Positions 1-8,235 of a DNA stretch of 64,000 nucleotides are shown piece by piece. The notes beneath the pieces were generated by a model. It made no database searches. It was not told the DNA's origin and saw only the letters and a list, made by a program, of their open reading frames with translations. Made by a program: the position numbers and the translations under genes. Each line of letters begins with the position of its first letter. The stretch's first letter is position 1. Source of the stretch: Tindallia magadiensis (GTDB lineage: Bacteria; Bacillota; Clostridia; Peptostreptococcales; Tindalliaceae). The stretch covers positions 248,001 to 312,000 of the forward strand of contig NZ_FOQA01000001.1 in NCBI RefSeq assembly GCF_900113635.1, given 5' to 3'.

Positions 1-725
1 GCTTTATTCATTAGTTGAGCCTCACGCGTTAGTTGATTTTCAATATTCCGATCGATTGCAGATCTGAAATTTGACGGTATTTGCATCCTAACCTGCTGGG
101 CGATATCATCATCTATATAGCGTAAGTAATCTGCCGCTTTTGCTTCAGAAAACTGTCGAAAGATGTCCCCAAGCTCGTTTGATCCTATTTCTCCAGCAGA
201 GTGCAGACGTTCTATTTCTTTCACTCCAGCAGGCAATGTTAAAGACGTAATGTAGTTCGCTGTTTCTATAGCAAAAACTTCTTGGTCCTGCTCTATTTCC
301 TCTAAAATACGTTGAAGGCTACCATCTTGCAAAAAAGCTCTTTGTAGTCTTTCGTTGACATTAGTCATCTTTCTCGGGTTTTCCCTGCTCATTATATGCC
401 TAAGTTCATTGTATAAATCTTCGTCTTCTCCTTTCAAGATAAGCAATTTATCTACGATTCGATCCTCGTCCATTCCTATATAATACTTAGCTATTTCTAA
501 TTTTAACTCGTCTTGCTCATCAGGACTAGGAATTGACCTAAAGTAGTTGCCGACAGGACCCGGTATATGGGCAAATACATTGTTTGTTGTATCTTTAAAT
601 GATTCATTTGTGTTATAAAGTATTGCTACTGTAAGTATAGGGATTAACAAGATAAATAGTGCAATTATAATGATGATTTTATAGGAACTAGACTTATCCT
701 GCGTCACTTCAATTTCTTCAGCCAT
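1..725 (-). CDS. MotE-like flagellar-cluster membrane protein, C-terminus cut by window edge
   Basis: The reading frame starts with ATG at 725 and stays open to the window edge, giving 241 visible codons. A GGAGG site lies just upstream, and the gap to the fliJ stop is 10 bases. The product has a short acidic N-terminus, one membrane segment at about residues 17-37 (rich in I and L), and then a soluble helical region. That region resembles the MgtE intracellular N-domain or MotE-type proteins often encoded after fliJ in Firmicutes. In the family, MotE-like proteins support stator or motor assembly, and the position in the flagellar operon agrees. The missing C-terminus prevents a firmer call; a plain hypothetical flagellar membrane protein is the alternative. 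Confidence 0.6.
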   Translation of the reverse strand, partial: MAEEIEVTQDKSSSYKIIIIIALFILLIPILTVAILYNTNESFKDTTNNVFAHIPGPVGNYFRSIPSPDEQDELKLEIAKYYIGMDEDRIVDKLLILKGEDEDLYNELRHIMSRENPRKMTNVNERLQRAFLQDGSLQRILEEIEQDQEVFAIETANYITSLTLPAGVKEIERLHSAGEIGSNELGDIFRQFSEAKAADYLRYIDDDIAQQVRMQIPSNFRSAIDRNIENQLTREAQLMNK

Positions 726-735
726 TTAAACCTCC

Positions 736-1179
736 TTACTTGGTAGCACTTTTATGAGAAACAAATTGATCTATTTGTGATGCTTCCATTTTTTTAAATT
801 CAGCCTTAAACGACTCATAATCATTTTCTCGTATTTTTTCGAATTTTTTCGTTTCTTTTTTTGCCTCTACTAAAATAGATCGGCATTTTTCAACCTCAAC
901 TTCAGCTTTCAACAATTTGTTTTTTTGAATTTCCATCATATCTATAAGCCATTGTATTTGATTTGACTTGATTTGTACTTCATATATTTTCTGTTGTTCA
1001 TTAATATCTTGATTCCAACGTTCAAGCGCCATTTCATACTGTAGCTTTAAATCATTGAGCTTTTTTCTTTCTTCTTCTAATGCTTTGACAGCTTCACTCA
1101 TTATTTGCTTTGCTTTTTCTTCTTTTTTTTCTTTATAAGCTAGAATTGAATCAAATCGGAACCGAAAATTTTGATCCAT
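736..1179 (-). CDS. fliJ: Flagellar export chaperone FliJ
   Basis: A 147-residue protein, the usual FliJ length, is almost entirely charged coiled coil (K/E/Q-rich from about residue 10 to 135). It opens with the FRFDSILAYKEKKEE pattern typical of FliJ N-termini. In the family FliJ forms the stalk inside the FliI ATPase ring and couples it to the FlhA export gate on the cytoplasmic face of the basal body. It directly follows fliI with a 15-base gap, the standard order. FliJ sequences diverge strongly, so the call rests on length, coiled coil and position together. Confidence 0.85.
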   Translation of the reverse strand: MDQNFRFRFDSILAYKEKKEEKAKQIMSEAVKALEEERKKLNDLKLQYEMALERWNQDINEQQKIYEVQIKSNQIQWLIDMMEIQKNKLLKAEVEVEKCRSILVEAKKETKKFEKIRENDYESFKAEFKKMEASQIDQFVSHKSATK

Positions 1180-1194
1180 TTAAATCAGCCCCTA

Positions 1195-2511
1195 TTATAT
1201 ATTTAACAATTCACTAAGCATCACTATTGTATCTTCAAAGTTGCTTTTTTCATTAACATCTTGTTGCAAAAAACTATTTATTCTTTCTATCCTATCTATT
1301 GCAAAGTCAATCTTCTTATTTGAACCTCGAGCGTACGCACCAATGCTTATCAGGTCTTCAGCTTCTTTGTAAACCGAAAGTACTTCTTTGATATCATTCG
1401 CTAACTTCATTTGCTCTTTTGAAACGATATTTGGCATTACCCGACTTAAACTTGCTAGGACATCAATTGCTGGAAAATGAGTTTTATTGGCAAGTTTTCT
1501 CGATAATACAATATGTCCATCGAGTATTCCTCTAACAGCATCTGCAATAGGTTCGTTCATATCGTCTCCGTCTACTAATACAGTATACAATCCAGTAATA
1601 GATCCCTTGGAAGAGGTTCCAGACCTTTCTAGCAACTTAGGTAAAACAGCAAATACTGAGGGGGTGTAACCTTTGGTTACTGGCGGCTCACCAATCGCCA
1701 GTCCTATTTCACGCTGAGCCATAGAAAATCTAGTTATAGAATCCATCATTAACATAACATTAAAGTTCTGATCTCGAAAAAACTCTGCAATAGCACTAGC
1801 CAATAAAGCTCCCTTCATTCTGATTAATGGTGGTTGATCAGAAGTAGCAACAATAACGACAGATCTCTTAAGCCCTTCTTCTTGGAGATCATTTTCAATA
1901 AACTCCTTTACTTCACGCCCACGTTCACCAATTAACGCAATGACGTTCACATCCGCTTGGGTATTGCGTGCAATCATTCCTAGAAGTGTGCTTTTACCAA
2001 CACCACTTCCAGCGAAAATGCCAATTCTTTGCCCTTTACCACAGGTCAACATAGAATCAATAGCTCTAACGCCTAGCGGCAAAGGATCTGCAATTTTTGT
2101 TCTTTCTAAAGGATTAAGAGGTTGACTCATTACTGGATATGACTTTGAAGTTTGCAAGGGTCCTTTTCCATCAAGAGGGTTCCCTAAGCCGTCAAGTACT
2201 CTTCCAAGTAGATGATTTCCCACTTTTACTTCTAACATTGAACCTGTAGCTTCTACTCTACTTCCAGGACCAATACCTTCCATATCACCCAAAGGCATTA
2301 ACAAAACTTTTTTTTCCTTAAAGCCTACGACTTCAGTCATAAGAGTACTTTTCTTTCTAAAGGTATCCACCTTGCAAATCTCGCCTATTTTGACAGAAGG
2401 ACCATTCGATTCTATCGTCAGCCCAATTACCTGAGACACCTTACCATAATATTTAATCAAATCCACTTTATCCAATGATGCTGTATATTTATTTAAATCA
2501 ATCTCTTTCAT
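1195..2511 (-). CDS. fliI: Flagellum-specific export ATPase FliI
   Basis: This 438-residue product belongs to the F1-beta-like family of type III secretion ATPases. A Walker A motif GSGVGKST lies near residue 170 and a Walker B strand VMLMMDSITR near residue 250, followed by the SMAQREIGLA stretch typical of FliI. It hydrolyses ATP to help unload export substrates from their chaperones at the flagellar export gate, with FliH as regulator and FliJ as stalk. I place the start at ATG 2511, one base after the fliH stop; the GTGAGGG at the end of fliH is the likely ribosome site. An in-frame start at 2538 would add nine residues not expected for FliI. Confidence 0.95.
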   Translation of the reverse strand: MKEIDLNKYTASLDKVDLIKYYGKVSQVIGLTIESNGPSVKIGEICKVDTFRKKSTLMTEVVGFKEKKVLLMPLGDMEGIGPGSRVEATGSMLEVKVGNHLLGRVLDGLGNPLDGKGPLQTSKSYPVMSQPLNPLERTKIADPLPLGVRAIDSMLTCGKGQRIGIFAGSGVGKSTLLGMIARNTQADVNVIALIGERGREVKEFIENDLQEEGLKRSVVIVATSDQPPLIRMKGALLASAIAEFFRDQNFNVMLMMDSITRFSMAQREIGLAIGEPPVTKGYTPSVFAVLPKLLERSGTSSKGSITGLYTVLVDGDDMNEPIADAVRGILDGHIVLSRKLANKTHFPAIDVLASLSRVMPNIVSKEQMKLANDIKEVLSVYKEAEDLISIGAYARGSNKKIDFAIDRIERINSFLQQDVNEKSNFEDTIVMLSELLNI

Positions 2512-2512
2512 T

Positions 2513-3295
2513 CTATCCCTCACTCTGATACAAATCAAAAAAATAGTTTTCTATTTTTTTGATTTGTGTTTCAACACTCGCATCAACTTGTCCAGACGCA
2601 GTTTCTATTATGACACTCCCCAAACCCATAGAGGGATCACTTTTTATATTAATATCCCTTATACCGTCAGTCATAAGATAAATTCGGTTTTTATAAGCAT
2701 ACACCAAGTCATAATCCATTTCACTGACATGAACAATTAGATTATCTGTATAATTGCATTCTTTAAGTCCTTCTTCTATTAAATTGAATATTAGTTCCTG
2801 ATTTTCTTGAAGTTCCGCTTGAATAATCCGTCTGACTGTCTTTACAACAAGATGAACAATGTCTTTTTCTAGTTCTTTTGCTTTCATCTCTCGCTCAGCA
2901 TAAATATTGCGTTTCATTTCCGCTGCTTCATCAATAAGCTGAGTCATTTCTTCGTATCCTTGTTGCTGACCGTTCTCAAGACCATCTTGATAGCCCTGTT
3001 CATAGCCTTCCTCTTTTGCTTTTTCTGTAATGTTTTTGCTTTCTTCTCTAGCTGTAAGAAGGATCTTCTCTGCTTCTTTTTCGGCATTATCAAGAATTTC
3101 ATCTTTTTTCTTTTCTATTTCTTCGATCATTATTTCATGCTGATGTTCATCATGACTGATTTTCTCATTAATATTATCGGTCATTTCACAGTCATCGCTT
3201 ATTGTTTCTGTAGACTTCTCAGAAACCTTGCTTTTAAATTCAATTTGACGACCCTCTCCAACATTCACTTGGTTTGATTTATATATCTTAAACAA
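2513..3295 (-). CDS. fliH: Flagellar assembly protein FliH, TTG start
   Basis: FliH is the stator-like regulator of FliI. The middle of the protein is a long charged coiled coil with several GxxxG/GxxQG-type repeats (GYEQGYQDGLENGQQQGYEE, about residues 98-117), a FliH hallmark. The C-terminal third is the globular domain that binds FliI. I choose TTG at 3295, because an AGGTGGAGG site sits about 8 bases upstream inside the end of fliG; a GTG at 3313 would lie within that ribosome site. The gene overlaps fliG by 8 bases. The product is 260 residues, long for the family, owing to an acidic, His-rich insert (DEHQHEIMIEE) before the coiled coil. Confidence 0.85.
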   Translation of the reverse strand: MFKIYKSNQVNVGEGRQIEFKSKVSEKSTETISDDCEMTDNINEKISHDEHQHEIMIEEIEKKKDEILDNAEKEAEKILLTAREESKNITEKAKEEGYEQGYQDGLENGQQQGYEEMTQLIDEAAEMKRNIYAEREMKAKELEKDIVHLVVKTVRRIIQAELQENQELIFNLIEEGLKECNYTDNLIVHVSEMDYDLVYAYKNRIYLMTDGIRDINIKSDPSMGLGSVIIETASGQVDASVETQIKKIENYFFDLYQSEG

Positions 3296-4307
3296 TGATG
3301 TCGTCGCCTCCACCTCTTGCGATAATCAACTCGCCAGTTTCTTCAAGTTTTCTGATGACATTAACAATTTTTTGCTGAGCCTCTTCAACATCCCGCAGTC
3401 TTATTGGGCCCATAAATTCCATATCTTCTTTGATCATCTCAGCCATCCGCTTTGACATATTGCCGAAGAATACATTAGCCAGTTCTTCTGTTGCACCCTT
3501 AAGCGCTACAGCCATATCGTTATTATCAATTTCTCTGATAAACCTTTGAATCGACGCACTATCAAGATTGATAATGTCCTCAAATACAAACATGCGTTTC
3601 CTGATTTCTTCTGCAAGTTCTGCATCTTGAACTTCCAAAGTATCCATTATGTTTTTTTCTGTTCCACGATCTACAGCATTTAATATATCAACAATTGACT
3701 GTATACCGCCAGCGCTCGTATAGTCTTGACTCACAAGCGAAGAAAGGTTCTTTTCTAAAACAATTTCAACTTCTTTAATGACTTCAGGTGAAGTTCTATC
3801 CATTGTTGCTATCCGATGTGCAACTTCAGTTTGTTTTTCCTGTTCCAAAGAAGAAATAATCTGTGAGGATTGATCAGAAGGCAAATACGCAAGAATCAAT
3901 GCAATTGTTTGAGGGTGCTCATTTTGAATAAAATTAAATAAATGGCTAGGATCTGCTTTTCGAGCAAAGTCAAAGGGTTTTACTTGCAAAGATGCTGTAA
4001 GCTTATTAATAATATCCATTGCCTTTTGTGATCCAAGCGCTTTTTCTAGGACGTCTTTTGCATAATTAATACCACCCTCCGAAATATACTCTTGTGCAAC
4101 GCATATTTGATGAAATTCTTCAAGTATTTTCTCTTTCACATCAGGAGGCACCTTCTTCATGTTTGCAATTTCCAAGGTTAATTCTTCAATTTCTTCATCA
4201 TTCAAGTGTTGAAAAATTTTAGAAGAATATTCAGGACCCAAACTGATCAAAAGTGTTGCAGCTTTTTCTTTACCAGTCAATTCATCTTTTGATCCGCGTT
4301 TGCTCAT
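3288..4307 (-). CDS. fliG: Flagellar motor switch protein FliG
   Basis: The 339-residue product matches FliG in length and in its three parts: the N-domain that binds FliF (LTGKEKAATLLISLG near residue 10), a middle domain with the EHPQTIALIL motif at about 130-140, and a C-domain carrying the charged torque helix (RKRMFVFEDI, then SKRMAEMI). FliG transmits torque from the stators to the rotor and sets the direction of rotation with FliM/FliN. ATG 4307 is preferred to an upstream GTG at 4316 because the AGAGGTG site is then correctly spaced. It follows fliF by 11 bases. Confidence 0.95.
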   Translation of the reverse strand: MSKRGSKDELTGKEKAATLLISLGPEYSSKIFQHLNDEEIEELTLEIANMKKVPPDVKEKILEEFHQICVAQEYISEGGINYAKDVLEKALGSQKAMDIINKLTASLQVKPFDFARKADPSHLFNFIQNEHPQTIALILAYLPSDQSSQIISSLEQEKQTEVAHRIATMDRTSPEVIKEVEIVLEKNLSSLVSQDYTSAGGIQSIVDILNAVDRGTEKNIMDTLEVQDAELAEEIRKRMFVFEDIINLDSASIQRFIREIDNNDMAVALKGATEELANVFFGNMSKRMAEMIKEDMEFMGPIRLRDVEEAQQKIVNVIRKLEETGELIIARGGGDDIIV

Positions 4308-4318
4308 ACCATACACCT

Positions 4319-5851
4319 CTAATCTTCAGATAGCCAGTTGCGCAATAAATTAGCAATAGCTTCCGGATTCTTGTTAACCAGTTTTTCGATAGATTGTTTC
4401 ACTTCTGATCCTGCCATTTCAAGATCTAGCTCTTCTTGAGATGATATAGCAGGCGCTAATTCTTCATCTAATTCTTCATCTTCTTCATCTTTACGAACAA
4501 ATCTTCTGTAAGCAACATAAGCTATAACTGTCACCAATAGAGCAATAATAACCCACACCCACCATGGAATAATACTATCCGGATCCATATCAAAATCCGG
4601 TACTAACGGTGTGTCAAATTGCTGTACCCCAACCTGAACTACTCGTGTATCTAGTCCAGCTGCTGCAGATATGATATCCATAAGTTCTGTGCGCTCATCA
4701 TCTGTCAAATCTTCATCCGGCAGAGCATTGCTATTCAAATACACAGCAACCGTTATATCTTGCACTTGGCCTTGCGCTCTAACTATTTGTTGACGAAGCT
4801 CATTTATCTCGTAATTAATTGTTCTACTCGCTTCTTCATATGTTGAAGTGTATCCATCTTGCTCAACATATTGTACAATATCCTCCGTATTAGGGTCAGT
4901 TCCAGGAACTTCACCTGCGCCAATAGATTCTGAGCGTATGTCAAGTTCTTGAAGACTTCTTGCTATACCATCAGTTTCATCTTCTATAGGAGGAGAAAAC
5001 TCAGTAATCTCTGTCACTTCACTATCAAAATCAAGTTTAACATTAGCCATAACAACTACATTACCATATCCATAAACCGTAGAAAGAAAATCGGTTATGC
5101 TATTTTCTAAGTCTTGCTGAACTTTCCGCTGTAAGGACAATTGATTCCCAACATCCATAGTAGCATCATCAGAATCTTGATCTTGGTTTAATACTCTACC
5201 ATCGGGACCATGTATCGTAACATGATTTGATTCTAATCCATCAACGGCGTTAGCAACTAAAACAGCAATTCCTTTCACACTTTCCGGTTCCAACTGTACG
5301 TTTCTATGTAAATCCAAATAAACAGATGCTTTGGCTTGGGTTTGATCATCAACTAATACAAACCCAGATCTTTCTGGTATCGCAACATTAACAACAGCTT
5401 TTCTAACTCCCTGAATTTCCTCAATGGTAGAGGCTAAAAAATTTTGCTGTGCTAGTTGCATTCTTTGGGCTCTTTCTTCACTAGTCATCATAAAGGAACC
5501 ACCTGTAAAGGCATCCTCGAAAGAAAATCTAGCCGTAGGAAGACCTTCAGTAGCAACTACAACTTGTGCTCGTTTTTCGTCATTTACCGGAACCTCTACG
5601 ATGCTACTTGTAGCACCATGCCTTGCTCGAATACCATTTGCTTCAAGCGTATCCATAACTTCTCCAGCTTGTTGTGGATCCAAATCATTATACAAGACTG
5701 TATAATCGGTACGAGAGAAATAAAGTATTGCCCCAGTTAAAATTCCTAAAACCAAAATGGCCACTATTACTATTTTAATTTTGTCTTTTCGGTCAAACTT
5801 TTCGAAGTATTCGTTTAGCTGTGACCTTATTTTATCTAGTGCTTCTGACAT
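4319..5851 (-). CDS. fliF: Flagellar MS-ring protein FliF
   Basis: The product has 510 residues, with one membrane segment at about residues 27-45 and a second near 430-448. The large periplasm-side region between them has two ring-building motifs (TDYTVLYNDLDPQQAGEV near 50; the LPTARFSFEDAF segment near 105). The acidic cytoplasmic tail ends in the conserved FliG-binding stretch (LVNKNPEAIANLLRNWL). FliF forms the MS ring on which the basal body and export apparatus assemble. An ATG with GAGGTG upstream sets the start. The order fliE-fliF-fliG is the canonical one. Confidence 0.96.
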   Translation of the reverse strand: MSEALDKIRSQLNEYFEKFDRKDKIKIVIVAILVLGILTGAILYFSRTDYTVLYNDLDPQQAGEVMDTLEANGIRARHGATSSIVEVPVNDEKRAQVVVATEGLPTARFSFEDAFTGGSFMMTSEERAQRMQLAQQNFLASTIEEIQGVRKAVVNVAIPERSGFVLVDDQTQAKASVYLDLHRNVQLEPESVKGIAVLVANAVDGLESNHVTIHGPDGRVLNQDQDSDDATMDVGNQLSLQRKVQQDLENSITDFLSTVYGYGNVVVMANVKLDFDSEVTEITEFSPPIEDETDGIARSLQELDIRSESIGAGEVPGTDPNTEDIVQYVEQDGYTSTYEEASRTINYEINELRQQIVRAQGQVQDITVAVYLNSNALPDEDLTDDERTELMDIISAAAGLDTRVVQVGVQQFDTPLVPDFDMDPDSIIPWWVWVIIALLVTVIAYVAYRRFVRKDEEDEELDEELAPAISSQEELDLEMAGSEVKQSIEKLVNKNPEAIANLLRNWLSED

Positions 5852-5884
5852 TTGCTTAGGTTCACCTCAGCTTCATTAGTGCTG

Positions 5885-6175
5885 TTATATTTGCATTCTC
5901 ATAATTTCTTGGTAGGCATCAACCAACTTACCTCTTACAGCTGTCATCATTTGTATTGCAATATCAGCTTTTTGCGATGCAATCATAACCTCATGAACAT
6001 TTTCTATTTCTCCAGTTACAAGCTTTTCTGTATATTGATCAGAATCTAACTGCAACTGATTCACAATATTAATGGCATTACTCAATTCATCTCTAAAGCT
6101 ATTTCCTTTTCCTTCTTCGTTTTTAAACAGGCCTAAGCCTCCATTTACCGAGGTGTAGTGATTATTTATTTGCAT
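5885..6175 (-). CDS. fliE: Flagellar hook-basal body protein FliE
   Basis: The 96-residue product has the typical FliE C-terminal half (VHEVMIASQKADIAIQMM, then VRGKLVDAYQEIMRM). FliE links the MS ring to the proximal rod and is one of the first exported rod components. A perfect AGGAGG precedes the ATG. The gene lies between flgC and fliF, the normal order in Firmicutes fla/che operons. Confidence 0.95.
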   Translation of the reverse strand: MQINNHYTSVNGGLGLFKNEEGKGNSFRDELSNAINIVNQLQLDSDQYTEKLVTGEIENVHEVMIASQKADIAIQMMTAVRGKLVDAYQEIMRMQI

Positions 6176-6186
6176 AAAAATACCTC

Positions 6187-6633
6187 CTAGCGTCCAATTT
6201 CAAGCGCACGCATCGCCATATTAACAGTGGTGTTCATAGCTGTAATGTTCGCTTCATAAGCTCGCGAAGCTGATATCATATTTGCCATTTCTGTAACAGT
6301 ATCTACATTGGGCATCATAACATATCCATCTTTGTTGGCATCAGGATGTCCCGGGTCATATACATGCTTATATGGTGACGGATCATTATGAACACCTGTC
6401 ACCTCTACACCCTGAGACCGTAGGTTTTCACCTTTCTTCATTGTTTTTTTCAAGTGATGCGAGAATGGATGAGCAGATTTTTCTTGAAAAGTAACCACTT
6501 GCCTTCTATAGGGCATCCCATTTGCAGTTCTAGTTGTATTCGCATTCGCAATATTTTTCGATATCACATCCATCCTAAATCGTTCAGCTGTCATTCCTGT
6601 TCCGCTAATATTAATTGAATTAAACACTCCCAT
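6187..6633 (-). CDS. flgC: Flagellar basal-body rod protein FlgC
   Basis: The 148-residue protein has the rod-family N-terminus with the SKNIANANTTRT motif near residue 26. It has the FlgC-specific GVEVTGVHNDPSPYK and YDPGHPDANKDGYV stretches (about 75-107) and the C-terminal rod motif SASRAYEANITAMNT. It is exported through the flagellar apparatus and polymerises in the proximal rod. The start ATG lies two bases after the flgB stop, so the two are almost certainly translationally coupled. Confidence 0.97.
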   Translation of the reverse strand: MGVFNSINISGTGMTAERFRMDVISKNIANANTTRTANGMPYRRQVVTFQEKSAHPFSHHLKKTMKKGENLRSQGVEVTGVHNDPSPYKHVYDPGHPDANKDGYVMMPNVDTVTEMANMISASRAYEANITAMNTTVNMAMRALEIGR

Positions 6634-6635
6634 TT

Positions 6636-7043
6636 TTATCTACTCCCTTCAGAAATAACAGTCCTTAGCTTATGGAACTCTCCATTAATTCGAGTTGAAA
6701 GCGTTTGATACCACAGCTCATTTTTGGCACGTTCTGCCATTTCAACATCAATATCAACATTATTACCATCACGTCGTGTACTAAAGTTTGTTCTTTGTTT
6801 TTTTTGATGCGTTACCGATTCTGGAGCTAAGCTCCCTATAGGAATATGCTTTTGATGTGTTAATTTTACCGGTATTTTATTGTTATTTATCACATCTTTC
6901 ATGATACTTTCAAACTCTACAGAGGTTTTTTTAAATCCAGGTGTGTTTACATTAGCAATATTATTGGAAATCGATTCATTTCTTGCCCATGAGGCATCCA
7001 TAGCCCTCGACAATACATCAACGTTTCTATATGTGTTATTCAT
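6636..7043 (-). CDS. flgB: Flagellar basal-body rod protein FlgB
   Basis: The 135-residue rod protein carries the rod signature ISNNIANVNTPGFKK at about residues 27-41 and a C-terminal helix ending in HKLRTVISEG. FlgB is a proximal rod subunit. It is the first gene of the flagellar operon, after the untranslated region at 7044-7371. ATG 7043 is chosen over an in-frame TTG at 7052 because AAAGGTG is 10 bases from the ATG but only one base from the TTG. Confidence 0.95.
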   Translation of the reverse strand: MNNTYRNVDVLSRAMDASWARNESISNNIANVNTPGFKKTSVEFESIMKDVINNNKIPVKLTHQKHIPIGSLAPESVTHQKKQRTNFSTRRDGNNVDIDVEMAERAKNELWYQTLSTRINGEFHKLRTVISEGSR

Positions 7044-7371
7044 ACCAATCAAGCACCTTTCAATAATATGATTTTATCACAATATTCTATAATCTAACAG
7101 AGGTATGTATTACTCAAATCAAGCACTGCTACATTTTACCACATAATAAACTGTCTGACTCCTTAAATATTGATATAAAAACGGTTTAGGACTAAAGTCT
7201 TATGCAGTCACAGTAGTAATTACTTAATAGATACAATAGCTGTCGCAACATTTCACTGCTATTGATAGTTTAGCGCTACAAGGGTCGGTTTTGAACTTTA
7301 TACAAGGAATATCGTATATTAAAAAGAAGTCACATGTATGACTTCTTTTTGTACTTAATCCTTATGCTGTC
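7044..7371 (-). other. Non-coding region between codY and the flagellar operon
   Basis: About 330 bases hold no credible gene. Reading on the minus strand, the region has the codY terminator (7321-7350), then a hairpin-forming pair CAATAGC/GCTATTG (about 7238-7268) with a 17-base loop. A possible extended -10 element TGGTAAAAT follows (TAAAAT at 7133-7138), with no good -35. I looked for a sigma-D (FliA-type) promoter and a c-di-GMP riboswitch and could recognise neither. The flagellar operon promoter is therefore in this stretch but not securely located. Confidence 0.5.
7321..7350 (-). terminator. Rho-independent terminator after codY
   Basis: A perfect 12-base inverted repeat (AAAAAGAAGTCA / TGACTTCTTTTT) with a 6-base loop lies 21 bases past the codY stop and ends in a T-run on either strand. 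It separates codY from the flagellar operon, implying that flgB has its own promoter. Confidence 0.85.
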
Positions 7372-8151
7372 TTATCGCTTTAATTTTTGTAGTTCCTCTA
7401 GAAGATTCGAGTTGAGAATCCTTATATGTGTTCCTTTCATCCCAAGAGATCTTGATTCTATTACGCCTGCACTCTCGAATTTCCTCAGTGCATTTACAAT
7501 AACCGACCTTGTAATTCCAACACGATCAGCTATCTTGCTTGCAACAAGCAACCCTTCCATTCCATTAAGTTCATTAAAAATATGCTCTACAGCCTCCAGC
7601 TCTGAATACGACAAGGTATCGATAGCCATTTTAACCACTGCTTTACGACGTGCTTCTTCTTCAATTTCTTCTGATTTAGCCCTCAGTATTTCCATACCTA
7701 CTACAGTAGCACTGTATTCAACCATTACCAAGTCTTCATCAGAAAATTCTTGACTGTGCCTAGCCAGCACCATTGTCCCTAAACGTTTTCCACTGCCATT
7801 TATCGGAACCACTGTTACTAATTTATTATAACTTTCCACATCATACTTAAAAAGCCTAAGCAAAGCATCTTTTGTTATATTTGATTGAGTTTCTACGACC
7901 TGTAATAATTGATCATTGTATTCGTCAGGAAATCTTTTTTCACCTGATTTTTCATCTAATACAATGGGACAATCTGAAGTATCTGTTAAACTAACACCTA
8001 ATACTTTCCCTTTCGCACTGGCTACGTACACATTAGCATCCAGTATATCACTTAACGTTCTGCACAATTCATTAAATGACACAGCATTCTCACTTGATTT
8101 TTGTAGTATTTGATTAATTCTTCTTGTCTTTTGCAATAAAGCTAATGACAT
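7372..8151 (-). CDS. codY: GTP/branched-chain amino acid-sensing repressor CodY
   Basis: The 259-residue product is the standard CodY length. An N-terminal GAF-type ligand domain (residues 1 to about 155) is followed by a winged helix-turn-helix with [22 protein letters not shown] at about 204-225, the hallmark CodY recognition helix. In the family CodY senses isoleucine/leucine/valine and GTP. It represses nutrient-acquisition, motility and stationary-phase genes during growth. GAGGAGG precedes the ATG. It has its own promoter (8202-8230) and terminator (7321-7350), and sits next to the flagellar operon as in Bacillus. Unlike Bacillus, no trmFO, xerC, hslV or hslU lies between it and topA. 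Confidence 0.97.
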   Translation of the reverse strand: MSLALLQKTRRINQILQKSSENAVSFNELCRTLSDILDANVYVASAKGKVLGVSLTDTSDCPIVLDEKSGEKRFPDEYNDQLLQVVETQSNITKDALLRLFKYDVESYNKLVTVVPINGSGKRLGTMVLARHSQEFSDEDLVMVEYSATVVGMEILRAKSEEIEEEARRKAVVKMAIDTLSYSELEAVEHIFNELNGMEGLLVASKIADRVGITRSVIVNALRKFESAGVIESRSLGMKGTHIRILNSNLLEELQKLKR

Positions 8152-8201
8152 TAAAATACCTCCTCGATAAATTGATTTATATTTAGTTAACTCTATTATT
8201 T

Positions 8202-8230
8202 ACTATAGAAAGCGTAACATAATAATTCAA
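8202..8230 (-). promoter_or_regulatory. codY promoter overlapped by a CodY-box-like sequence
   Basis: On the minus strand a -35 element TTGAAT is followed after 17 bases by TATAGT, about 50 bases upstream of the codY start. The 15-base stretch AATTTTTTGAATTAT (8222-8236) overlaps the -35. It matches 11 of 15 positions of the known CodY box AATTTTCWGAAAATT. Autoregulation is plausible but not proven by a match of this quality. Confidence 0.55.
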
Positions 8231-8235
8231 AAAAT

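Noticed and set aside
2960-3277. 105-codon plus-strand frame rich in Phe and Leu
   Set aside because: It is the antisense reading of the fliH coiled coil and has no ribosome site.
7044-7320. c-di-GMP riboswitch in front of the flagellar operon
   Set aside because: I compared by eye with class I and II motifs and found no conserved core; only an unrelated stem is present.
7334-7753. 139-codon plus-strand frame
   Set aside because: It is antisense to codY, including its DNA-binding domain, and starts within the codY terminator.
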